Of a stretch of 64,000 nt of DNA, positions 23,711-34,025 are shown piece after piece. The notes beneath the pieces were generated by a model. It was not told the DNA's origin. It saw only the letters and a program-made list of their open reading frames with translations, and did not search any database. How positions within the stretch are numbered: the stretch's first letter is position 1; each line of letters starts with the position of its first letter. A program made the translations under genes and the position numbers. The DNA is from Adiantum capillus-veneris (taxonomy: Eukaryota; Streptophyta; Polypodiopsida; Polypodiales; Pteridaceae): NCBI GenBank assembly GCA_014529385.2, contig CM043962.1, forward strand, positions 127,603,470 to 127,667,469, read 5' to 3'.

Positions 23711-24812
23711 GCAAAGAATTGTTCAATGCAAGAAAAGGGGGGACGCAGAGCCCCTCCATCATTCGTGTGTGCGTGGATAATGGGGGCGTCCCCCTTTTTT
23801 CCGTGTTGAACGGTTCTTTGTGGGCGCGGATGATGCGTAGCTCTACGTTCCCCTTTTCCCCGTGTTGAATTGTTCTTTGCGGTCTGCCCGTTAAACGTGG
23901 AAAAAAGGGTGGAGCAAAGCCCCATCATCCCCGTGGTTCTTTGCAATTTTTATTCTTGCGATAAGTTGCTTTCTTCAAGTTCTAATTAATAACGTTTCTA
24001 GCGTTCATGTCAAATCTATATGCTATTTTTGTATGCTTTACTCCAAAATTGCAAAAAAAAGGGGGGAGGGGGGGCAGAGCTCCCCCATCACGTGCGAATG
24101 ATAAGGGAGCTCTACCCCCCCTCCCCCCTTTTTTGCATTTTTGAATTAACGTATACAAAAATACCATATATATTTCATTAAAATTTTGGGATTAACTCCA
24201 CAAAAATTAGCAAAAATTTGACAAAGCTAATCAAATTAACAAAAAAAGGGGGAGGCAAAGCTCCCCCATCATCCGCATGCGCGCAGATGATGGGGGATCT
24301 CAGCCTCCCTTCTTTTTGTTGATTTGATAAGCTTTGTCAATGGTATTGCAAGAAAAATTCTTTTGATTAAGGTTTTTGAAATAAAACCTACATCATTTGA
24401 TATATATTTGTTCAATAACCACATCAAAAATGAAAAAAAAGGGGGAGACAGAGCTCCTCCATCATCCGCGTGCGTGTGGATGATGGGGAGCTCTGCCTCC
24501 CCCTTTTTTGTCGATTTGATAAGACTTGTCAACGGTATTGCGGAAAAAAATGCTTTTGATTAAGGTTTTTTAAATAAAACCTACATTATAACCACATCAA
24601 AAATGGAAAAAAAAATGCGGAGACAGAGCTCCCTCTTTTTTTGCATTTTTGATGATCTTTGTCAACGGTGTTACATGAAAAATGCTTTTTATTAAGGTTT
24701 TTGAAATGCTTTTCCCACATCATCCGCGTTGAAAAAAATCGGGGAGGTAGCGCTCCCCCATCATCCGCACGTGCGGATGATGGGGGAGCTCTGCCTCCCC
24801 CTTTTTGTTGCA
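23711..24812. repeat. Cluster of GC-rich palindromic (hairpin) repeats
   Basis: At least five large palindromes share the core CATCATCCGC...GCGGATGATG flanked by GGGGGAG...CTCCCCC and A/T tails: about 23711-23822, 24046-24141, 24218-24340, 24433-24509 and 24742-24812. A half copy lies at 24600-24645. Between them lies a repeated unit (TTTGTCAACGGTATT, TTGATTAAGGTTTTTGAAAT), spaced roughly 190 bp apart. The palindrome at 24755-24786 is perfect. The structure suggests tandemly amplified foldback MITEs. No coding function is supported. Confidence 0.85.
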
Positions 24813-25130
24813 TTTTTGATGTGGTTATAGAAAAAATATATATCAAATAATGTAGTTTTTTCATATATAATATACTACATAAAAAAGGTAAAAAATGGGC
24901 GCACTACATATAGTATACAAGCTACATGCTACAGATAGTATATATGTAGTATACTACCTATAGTATTATATACTACTTAACAAATATTATAGTATACCAC
25001 ATATAGTGTTATATACTATAATCTACATTCTAAAGTATGTTTTGGAACTAGTATGTAGTCTACTTTATGTAATAAAGTAGTACTTAACTGCAAATTATTG
25101 GTCTTATATATAACATGTGTTTTGTAGATA
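24813..25130. other. TA-rich region upstream of the methyltransferase-like gene
   Basis: Dominated by TATAGTATAC and TACTACATA words up to the start codon at 25131. It presumably holds the promoter of the plus-strand gene, but no single site can be named. Confidence 0.4.
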
Positions 25131-25498
25131 ATGGCACCAAAGAGGGATAGTAAGGAAAGAAAACCTCCAGTCTCTCCTTTTAGCAACCGTCAAGTGAGCA
25201 TGTAGCTAAGGTCCGGTTGTATACCAAAGGAAACTATCGATCAGGAGGCATCATCACGAGCCCGACATTTGGACTCTCCAGCCAATAAAACAAACAGGAT
25301 TCTCAAAAGGTGTGTTTTTATTGATGATGAGGCTCAAGTTGATGAGGACTCCAACAACGTCAAAGATAATGTAGAGATCACAGGTAAATCATGAGTGTAT
25401 GCTATAATTTTATGTCGATACGTAGTTTATATTATAAATTTTGCAATGGTAGATGGTTAAATTTGATGGACTTTTTTTTTTTTAGAAAGTTTGGTATA

Positions 25499-25690
25499 AA
25501 TAACCATGTGGGAGATCAAGAAAGGGTGAACCATTTTTTATATACATACCATTGATAGTTGCTGGAGAAAATATTAAGTATTATCTTTGTTTATGTTTGA
25601 GAAAAGGTCCTTAAATCTCATGTGAGAGCCCTATATAGGGTGCATAGTTTTTCTTTGAAAAAGTTGTCTCCATACGAAAGAGACTCTGGA
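25499..25690 (+). repeat. Dispersed intronic repeat (copies near 25500, 25613, 27718, 27806 and 35645)
   Basis: A roughly 75 bp word recurs within or beside introns of this one gene: AAATCCCATGTGGGAGCCCA, then AGGGTG plus a T-rich run, then GTCTCCATACAAAGGAGAC. It contains two short self-complementary parts (CCCATGTGGG and GTCTCC...GGAGAC). Copies begin at about 25500 (partial), 25613, 27718 (partial), 27806 and 35645. Confidence 0.75.
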
Positions 25691-27990
25691 ATAAAATTTG
25701 TAAATTAAATACTTTACACTATCTAATCCTAAATGCATATGGTTTTGGACAATTAAATGTTTGTCACTTTTTTCTCTATGTAGAGACTAGTGTTCACATT
25801 GAAGATCCTCATGACAATGAAGAAGATAGTGATCATGAAGGGGGTGAGGAGAATAAGCATTCCAAACACCTAGGCAAGCAAATTTTACTTGGCTTGATGA
25901 AAGATGTTCTAAGTCAGTTTTATGTCAAGAAGAAGACATTGCCTCCTTTGGTTCCACTTTATTGACTCATGGTGCATGAGGCTATTAGGTTTTCTAGAGA
26001 TGATGTAGAATGGCTCATTTCCTCATTTGATTTTGTTGGGTATTTTGAAACTATGGGGAATTTTCTTGTGTCCGTTGGGGATTCTTGAGGAGATGTCATT
26101 CTTGTGACCACAACGGATTTGGAGGAATGGGGACCACGTTGGTGGGAAAGAAATGTTGATTTTGAGAGAGCACTTGGTAGAGAATGGCAGGAGCTCAAAC
26201 AAAAAAAGTTTCTGGTATGGAATGGAAACCATAGGCTAAAAACATGGTGGAAGAGAATATATGATAGTGAGATCTTTCACCTTTTTCACTCTTTTGTTGT
26301 GAAGCTTTGTTTTTGCAAATGATGATTTTCTTTTGTGTGATAGATTACTCAGACAATGGTCAATACCATGTTAGTGTTCGTTGCCAGTTCCTTGAGTTGT
26401 CCAGATCAAAAGAACCAGAGTTGCTTCTTGCACTTGGCACTTCCAATGTGTAAATTTGTTAATTGCATGTTGACTCTCATTTTTTTGCAAACAATGCTTG
26501 TGTTCAACTCTTTGTTTTGTTTTTTTCTGGAGCATTTCTAGGGCACTTGTCATGTCAAACATCTCTCATGAAGTTTATATGTTTCTTGGCATGGAAAATA
26601 AAGATTCAATCCGTCAAAAAATGACACCTGATATGAGAAAATGGGATAGTGTGGAGATGACTGTGGAGGCAAGGTATTATCATGGTGTTGCACCATGGTA
26701 CAATACTCTATGTGGATTGATATCTTAACTTGTGTGGAAGGTGATACCTACTCTACTTGTTGGGTAATTAATGTAAAATTTTATTATGGTTTTAATACAG
26801 TGTTTTGTATTAGGATGAGCTCACTGCATTTATGTCCAAAGAAAGAGCAAAGCTAGATGCACTTGGACTAAATGATGTTGTGCAGAAGAAGAGACTGGAC
26901 AAGGCCACGAAGGTAGAAGAGGAACGGTTGAAAAATAGGGGCTACAAGTACTTATCAATCACCAATTCTCTTAATGGTGATGAGTTCTTTAAGTTTATTT
27001 TTAGCATTAAATGGGATGAACTTGGAATGCTAAAGATCACTATAGATAAGCTCTATTGTTTGACAAACTCTAAAATCACTTCTGAGAGGTATCTAAGCTA
27101 TTAGTTTCTCATTTTTAATTGTATTCATTCAATTTCGTTTTTCTATGTGATTAAGTGATATGTTGTTCTTATTGCTTGTAGAAAGAAGATAATTTTGCAC
27201 CTATGAGCCTCACTGGTCTAAGAATCCACAATATCTTTGTTTTGGTGACTACAAGCTTTTTAGAAGTTACATGAAAAATGAGACTTATTGGGCTCACTTG
27301 CATGGGGAGGCTACACTTATGATTGAGAGGCTGCAAGTAGAAGGTCCACAACTTCCAAATTCTTTTGACCTATTCTACAAGGTGAGCATGAAGAATCATA
27401 TTTGCAGGTAGACATTTGACCATTGTTTTTAATAAAATATAGGCATGTTTTAATTTACACAAGATCAAGTTGAGTGTGTTTTTTTATTGTTACTATGTAT
27501 GTAGGCTTTTATTTATCTAATGGATGCAGTGAAGTCTCTCGACTCTAGTGAGAAGATACCGGAGCTTGTGTTGTCAGCTAAGAGAGTGATTTACAGGTTT
27601 GCATCTTCCACTTGCACTCTTTGCAAAAAAATATCATTTCGTTTTTTTTCCATGATTTGGTCACAATGGGTCAATTTGAGAATGATGAAATATCATTTTG
27701 TGTTTACAAAAAATACTTAAATTCCCTGTCGAAGCTCGATATGGGGTGGATGGTTTTTTGGCAATACACGCGTGTATAATGTCTATGTTGAAAACACTTA
27801 AATCCCTTGTGGGAGCCCAAGATAGGATTGATGGTTTATTTTGAAAAAGTATTCTTCATAGAAAGGAGACTCTGACGTTTTTGTTTTTTTGGATACATCA
27901 CATTTATTATACCATTGTGTTTATGTGATTTTCAAAGTGGATGATGCTCTAAAAATTGTGTAGATGGGTTATGCAATGCGTTGAGGAGTA

Positions 27991-28162
27991 GGAATTGAAT
28001 GAAGCCCCATTATTCACTAGAGAGTGGATTAATGTGCGTGATGAGAATACAATGTTCTCTCCCTCTTTGATTGAAAGGAATTGAATGAAGCCCCATTATT
28101 CACTAGAGAGTGGATTAATGTACGTGATGAGAATACAACATTCTCTCCCTCTTTGATTGAAA
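27991..28162 (+). repeat. 86 bp tandem duplication inside an exon
   Basis: Units 27991-28076 and 28077-28162 are nearly identical (GGAATTGAATGAAGCCCC... start). The length is not a multiple of three, so the duplication shifts the reading frame of the exon it lies in. Confidence 0.92.
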
Positions 28163-28635
28163 TGAATCTGACAACATGGGAAGCCAATGTTGGTCCTTAG
28201 TGGTTGGATTATCCACTAGGAGTTATTCCAAAGCAAGAGTTTGAATTATGGAAGAGTAAGTATCTTAACACTAGTGGCTCTTTTCTTTTGAGAATGTATA
28301 TGTCTCACTTTAGTGCTAATTTATGTGATACTGTTCTATATCGTTGTTTAGTGAAGGGTTACAAAATGAGAGTGATGTGTACTTAGAGGAAACATAAGAA
28401 GAGTCTCTCCCTCCCGTTTCTCAAGGAGTTACTCAAAACACCACTGAGAGTGGATCTCAAGGTACTCCACTAGCAAGCAATGTACTCAAGAAGGGTAAAG
28501 GGAAAATGGATCCTCAAAGTACTTCAAGGATACACACTCCTTCTTCTTCAAGGCCTCCAATTGTGCCATCTGCCCGGCATGCTCTCTTTGGCAACCACTA
28601 TACCCCATATGGAACCCTCTTCAAATATGCCCACT

Positions 28636-28640
28636 ACATC
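28636..28640 (+). repeat. Target-site duplication of the 5.38 kb LTR element, left copy
   Basis: ACATC directly before the element; the same pentamer follows it at 34021-34025. Confidence 0.9.
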
Positions 28641-28814
28641 AATAAGACCTAGGGTAACTAAACCTGGGATCCTCCTCCCTACCACCCCTTATATAGGCTA
28701 GCTCCTAGCACTTGCCCTAAGCGGATCCCCAATCCACACTGGTCCAACCGGCCCTTGGCCTAGGTCCTTGACCCCCTAGGTTGGGCCTTGCCTCGTAGGA
28801 CCCTTGTCCTGACA
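28641..28814 (-). repeat. 3' LTR of the 5.38 kb element
   Basis: Partner of 33847-34020. It holds a minus-strand TATA-like CTATATAAGGGG at about 28686-28697. Confidence 0.88.
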
Positions 28815-28827
28815 TTACTCCCCCCTT
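28815..28827 (-). other. Polypurine tract of the 5.38 kb element
   Basis: On the minus strand AAGGGGGGAGTAA immediately precedes the LTR start TGTCAGG. Confidence 0.8.
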
Positions 28828-29008
28828 AAGGAAGAGTTTTCTTCCTCAAAAACACAAGTAGTAATATCTTCTTAAGAATACTGATGTTCTCTTTATTGAC
28901 GTCCCATAAGTGAGCCAGTTGTCTGTATGACGATAATTGGTGCAGTGAGGAGGTTCAATGAAACCAAGAGCAATATCTTGATTTTCAACATTGTTGTCCG
29001 TTTGCAAC

Positions 29009-29152
29009 CACTTGGGTCTAAATGGTAACTCCATTTATAACTCTCTTGAGTGTTGTAAAGGAGTAACGACAACTAAGAGTCACTTGGGTCTAAATGGTAA
29101 CTCCATTTATAACTCACTTGAGTACTGTAAAGGAGTAACCACAACTAAGAGT
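29009..29152. repeat. 72 bp tandem duplication
   Basis: Two adjacent copies (29009-29080 and 29081-29152) start CACTTGGGTCTAAATGG and differ at only a few positions. They lie inside the 5.38 kb LTR element. Confidence 0.9.
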
Positions 29153-32100
29153 TGTCCAAAAGGCATAACCAGTTTTCAGATCTTCTGAAGGTACTGGAAT
29201 AATGCAAGGAAACCTTGGCGTAACTTTCCATGTAGTTGTGAGCCAGATTTCCTACTCGCCTGAGTATCTTGAAAAGTCTGTAGATAGGGAATTCCCTTGT
29301 GCTGCATTTCTGAATAGTTTGGAACACAAAGAACTACATGTTCATCCCTAATGAAGGTTACTTGCCAACATACTTTGTCAGCACACTTGGTAAGTCCTTG
29401 ACGTATGAAAGTATTGACACAATCTCCAACCCCACCACAAGAGGTGTTCAAAGTCAAAAATCGTACTTAAGCAAATTCTAGAATAGGGAGAAAATCATCT
29501 ATTCAGAAATGCGTTGTGCTAACGTATGCTCTTAGAAGATCATTTAGCACAAGATTACTCTTTGTAATCTGCCTATCCCCTTGGATAACTAACAGTACCG
29601 AGGTGTGTTTTCCTCACGGTTTATAGACAGTCGTCCCAGATGACTGGTAAATGGGGATTTACAGTAGTGTTTAACATTGGTGAGAAATCAACAATGTCCG
29701 AAACCACCATAGTGGTTAACTTGAAAAAATCCACAAACGCCCAAACCGAGCCATGACCTCTATTGGTGATTAGTAGACCCAAAAGTAATCTCATAGAGAG
29801 TGCACATAGAGTGCAAAATGCTTCATAAGCAACCACCTGAGGAATATGCATGCCGTTCCAAATCAGTCTTTTCTAAACAAAAGGAATGTAAATAGTTCTA
29901 AAAAGAAACTAAATACTTTTAGTTGCAATCTTTTGCAAGCCTTGCTAAAACGTCTGAATCACAACAGAAGGTGAAACATTGATCACTTCTAGATACATAC
30001 AATGAAACTTTTTCATTAGCAACTTATAGCCTTGCTATATGTATAAACAACTATCTGTAATTTTGTTTAGCAGTACTTGTACCTTAACAAGTTATTCTAA
30101 GTATCCAACAGTTTCTCGCCACGAAATCGCTCCTGATACGTCGTGCTAAAAATGGTCTAGAAAATAGATGTGACCAGCAGCTAGGGACTTTGTCGTGACA
30201 CATAATTGAAATAATGGCGCTAGTGTCAGTCCAGAGACTCATATTCTCCACATGTGGAATATGTCTCATGTAAGGATGTGTAAAAAAGAACATCCTTCAA
30301 GTACAAGATGTACTTGTGTGTGGAGGTAACTCTAAACACTCTGCAACAAGAGTGAGAGGGACCCTCATTCATTGCTCCACACTAACTACTCCTTGAGTTC
30401 CTAGACCATGTTGTATCCCATGTGACAACATGTGCAAAATTGAACCCTACAGGTAGGTTCGTAACAGCATAAGACAGAAAGATAGATTGGACACATGGCC
30501 CAAAATACTTTGTGCCGACATGCCCTTGGCATGGCTCTGTAACATTCAAGCGTACTTAGATGTCTTGAAAAACCAAGCAAAGCATACTAAAAATGGAATA
30601 ACACCAAATCAATAGATATGTACCTGGAGATTTGAATGTAATGTATGCTTACTTGTATTCAAATGGAGAGGAGCACGTCCCCTACCTGAAACAACAAATA
30701 TCATTGCACTAGGAACCCTGGGTGTTGCCTTTGCAATCCAAGCCCTTGGATTTAGAATCTACGTAGTCAATCCCCTTGATAAGACTCTTGTAGAAACTGC
30801 TCAAGTAGCAGATAACGATAACCAACATAGTTAACCGTGTGTACAGAATGATGGGAATCAACTTGAAAAGTGTGTCCATCCGCTACCACGTGTGGTAGAT
30901 TGCGGAATTCTTTTCTTGAAAGTATAACTTGGAGAGATCATTTGTGATCCTCAATGCAGATCAACCTCTGATCCTTAATGCCTATGGGGTGATGTAACAA
31001 TCACCCGCCGGATCTTACCCCAAAATAGTATGTCCATAGACACGCCATAGTGCTATAGATAGAGCAGGAAATCCACACAAGTGAATTGCGGAGCTCTTAT
31101 GGATAGCCATGCTATCACAAATGATTGCTGCATCTATACTTTCTTGTAGAGATCAGCAACTGTGAGTATATCTTGAAAACAATCACCCAAAGAATGCCAA
31201 TAGTTGGGCCTTGCCCCTGGCCTGACAACGGCTCTTAACCTATTTGGCTCATAGCTCTTATGCAAAATAGTGTTCAATCGACGAACCGATGAAGACTAGT
31301 TTGAGTAGCATCTTAGCCACGTGCGAGCTGTGAGTTAGAGAACCTTGGCTTAAGCTGACTCACGAGCAGAATATGTATCAAAAGCTTATGTTGGGCTGAG
31401 GAACTTTCCGTAAATTTCTAGTGTGTGTGCCCAGAATGTGTGCTCTTAGACATCTTATGCCTGACTGGCAGCTTATCCTATAATTATGCAATAATCGGCT
31501 TGTATAATGCTCTCATCGAGAGAGGGGACAAAAAACACAAGCCACAGCTTGACCCTCTTACCATGTATGGGGTCGTGACTTTAGAAAAATGACTTAAAAT
31601 GTCACTTTTCCTGTGAAATATGTCGTAGATGTAGGTTCCATTTAGTGGTAGTGTGCATTGACAGCAACCATACATTTAAACTATCTAGAACTTAGTATGT
31701 CTGTGACAGAGTTCCTGGTGTGATAGCGGAAGCATAATCTTTTAAGCGGTGGAATTTATGTCACCTAGTTAGCATGCCGTGCATACAGATTGTGAAGCCC
31801 TTGGCGAGAGTAATGGACTCAAACGGAAGATCCATAACCATTAGTGCGTTGCACAGTTTAAACTGGTAAGGATTTTGTGAGGTGGTATTCCCTATTTTGT
31901 GCCACTGCTCGTGATTTCGAGTCATTGAGCAGTACCTTGGCATAAGGGAGAAGCCTTTCTTCATGAAAAATTGTCACAAAGAACTTTGCTTTGTACACAA
32001 GAATTAGTTTCCAATGTAAATGTATAAACATGGAAAAAATAAACAATACTGATCATGGTCTGATCATGGTCTAACCTGGTCATCCTACTGTAACCAGTTG

Positions 32101-33664
32101 TCTTGAGATGTGGGAAGAAAAAAGTCGCTCAAATGTAGATCTTCATCTCCGTTGCGCGAGAGAAAGTTGGCCTGAAATATACTGTAGGCATAGGGAGAAC
32201 TTTCCCAAGGGCGTGTGCTCATAGCATACCCCAAACAGGAAACAGCTTAATGTAAGAGTCGTAAATTGAAGCCTTGCTTCCTTCAAAAACAGGTGCAGTA
32301 AAAGGCCATGCATGTTTGTTTAAAGATTGCACATGTGTCATTCCAATCTTTAAACAAATCCACGTTCTGGTACTTATAGTAATTTTCACAGGCCATGCTT
32401 GTGAGCCTAAAGTGTATGCATAGTATATGCACGTCTATTGCATATCGTAGCTATCAAACAGATGCTGCATAACCAAAAAAATCAATTGTGTACCTTATTG
32501 CATACACCTGTCGACAAAGCTTACCCGCCGGAAGAATCGAATTAGTTGCCAGCAAGAAGGAAATCGAGAAATGATTTGCCAGATACTGATGTTTGGTTCA
32601 ATAGACATGGCCGACAATGGATTCAACTTCACCTTTTCGAGTTACCTGCTACTTAGAATTGAAAGAATGATCGGCCTTGCCAATCATTGATGCCTTATAA
32701 GGCACAGTCCATGCCTGAGGTGGATGTATTACTAGAAAATTGTGCCTCGTAAAAACTTGTGTAGAGGTTAGCTCTATTGGATCCATGCTGCTTAGTCCCA
32801 ATCATAGTAATGACTACCAATATTGGACGTAATATGTTGACCCTGGTCCTACTAGACCCATAGATAATTTCTGACAATCCATTTGTCTCTATCCGAGGTG
32901 AAGCACTTTGTTCACTATCGATGCCTTATGTGATGTTGGATGGTCTGCTGCATATGTCCGTGTGAAACACTCGCCTCAACATACCTGATCGTGTTTAGAT
33001 GCCGCACTTTCTGCTGCAGAGGGACTTGTCCAAGTTGTACCAATAGATGTGTATGCTTACCTACATGCTCTTGCATGGCACAACTATGTCTTATAACTTC
33101 CCCTTCGTCTGTGAATTGTATCATCGGAGTTTTTGGTTGTACTTCTTGCCGTGAACGGCCACCGTCGCATGCATGTTATGCTGTTGGGACGTAGTCATGA
33201 AACTCGAGAGATCATCGACCTCGGTTCTCCGAGCTTGGCATAACCCAGGGCTGAAATTTGGAGGGGTGTGTGCCCGGGGTCGGCATGCACCCTTGCTTAG
33301 GGCTAATGCTAAAAAACTTTTAAAAGAAAAAAAAAACTTACCAGCGATGGCGGGTTGCAGCGCCGATCAAGAGAGGGAGTCCCAGCGCTCTGTGTTGCAT
33401 TCTCGGCTTCGTGCAGGTGATGAAAAAAGATCCCATAGGTTGTGCAACCCCCCTCTGCACGTGATTTCATCGAGGTTGGATCTCGACCTTCCCCTTCCAC
33501 AACGGTTGTTACCCACGCAGCCGTTCGGTCTCTCTTTCTGACCCAGGGGTCGTTGCCCACACTGCCGACTTCATCTTCCCATCCTCAGCTGCCAAGGACT
33601 CTTGCCCACGCCCTGATGGCTTTTCATGACGCCGGCTTCTTCCTCCACTCCATGATGGCTTGAC

Positions 33665-33666
<2 letters not shown>
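29153..33666. other. Interior of the LTR element, no gene recognised
   Basis: About 4.5 kb without a supported ORF, zinc knuckle, RT or integrase motif on either strand. The composition is mixed, and short frames do not resemble known products. Confidence 0.55.

Positions 33667-33754
<88 letters not shown>
33667..33754. repeat. (GA)n microsatellite
   Basis: About 88 bp of GA dinucleotides near the 5' end (minus strand) of the LTR element. Confidence 0.97.
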
Positions 33755-33761
<7 letters not shown>

Positions 33762-33830
33762 AACCATGCCTTGAGAAGAAAGCCATGCTATCTTCCCCGC
33801 CATGGCTCCACCCTCCTTCCTCCTCTCCGC

Positions 33831-33845
33831 CTTGCTCTGATACCA
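33831..33845 (-). other. Primer-binding site of the 5.38 kb LTR element
   Basis: The minus strand reads TGGTATCAGAGCAAG, complementary to initiator-Met tRNA as in many plant LTR elements, directly inside the LTR at 33847. Confidence 0.85.
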
Positions 33846-33846
33846 A

Positions 33847-34020
33847 TATAAGACCTAGGGTAACTGAACCTGGGATCCTCCTCCCTACCACCCCTTATAT
33901 AGGCTAGCTTGTAGCACTTGCCCTAAGCGGATCCCCAGTCCGCACTAGTGCAGCCGGCCCTTGGCCTAGGTCCCTGACCCCCTATGTTGGGCCTTGCCTC
34001 GTAGGACCCTTGTCCTGACA
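33847..34020 (-). repeat. 5' LTR of the 5.38 kb element
   Basis: 174 bp copy of 28641-28814. It ends at 34020 and is followed by the duplicated ACATC at 34021-34025. A minus-strand TATA-like motif lies at about 33892-33903. Confidence 0.88.
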
Positions 34021-34025
34021 ACATC

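Larger units (their letters stand above)
25131..28640 (+). pseudogene. N-terminal exons of the methyltransferase-like gene; possible ParB-like motif
   Basis: Exons with consistent GT-AG borders can be followed. Exon 1 is 25131-25382, with a stop at 25202. Exon 2 starts at 25784 ('LGKQILLGLMKDVLSQFYV', 'WLISSFDFVGYF', 'EEWGPRWWERNVDFERALG', then 'FLVWNGNHRLKTWW'). Further exons lie near 26343-26448, 26541-26671, 26814-27088, 27181-27381, 27504-27596 and from 27961. The W-x-G-N-H-R segment resembles the d-G-x-H-R signature of ParB-like domains that precede DNA methyltransferases in many phage proteins; this is tentative. Later exons ('FGDYKLFRSYMKNETYWAH', 'VEEYELNEAPLF'-like, 'WLDYPLGVIPKQEFELWKS') are unrecognised. 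A Ser/Thr-rich linker follows (28480-28640), cut by the LTR element. An 86 bp tandem duplication breaks the frame. Confidence 0.5.
28641..34020 (-). mobile_element. 5.38 kb LTR element with short LTRs and no intact ORF (LARD-like)
   Basis: Two 174 bp LTRs (28641-28814 and 33847-34020) are about 93-95% identical by eye and are flanked by the 5 bp duplication ACATC. On the minus strand the LTR begins TGTCAGG and ends near GGTCTTATA. Just inside the upper LTR is a primer site TTGGTATCAGAGC (initiator-Met type), and just inside the lower one is a purine tract AAGGGGGGAGTAA. So the element is transcribed on the minus strand. The 5 kb interior has no ORF above about 100 codons and no recognisable RT or integrase. 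Only a short 'FEEENSSLRGE'-like end resembles a decayed pol tail. It is either a large non-autonomous derivative or an old decayed element. Confidence 0.85.

Noticed and set aside
23711-24812. CRISPR-like array of spaced palindromes
   Set aside because: The repeats are about 80-120 bp palindromes with conserved, not unique, spacers, and the context is a plant nuclear genome. A foldback MITE cluster explains it better.
32915-33194. Cys-rich frame inside the 5.38 kb LTR element (32940-33194)
   Set aside because: The Cys spacing fits no known finger, and the frame is not supported by neighbours or by the element's orientation.
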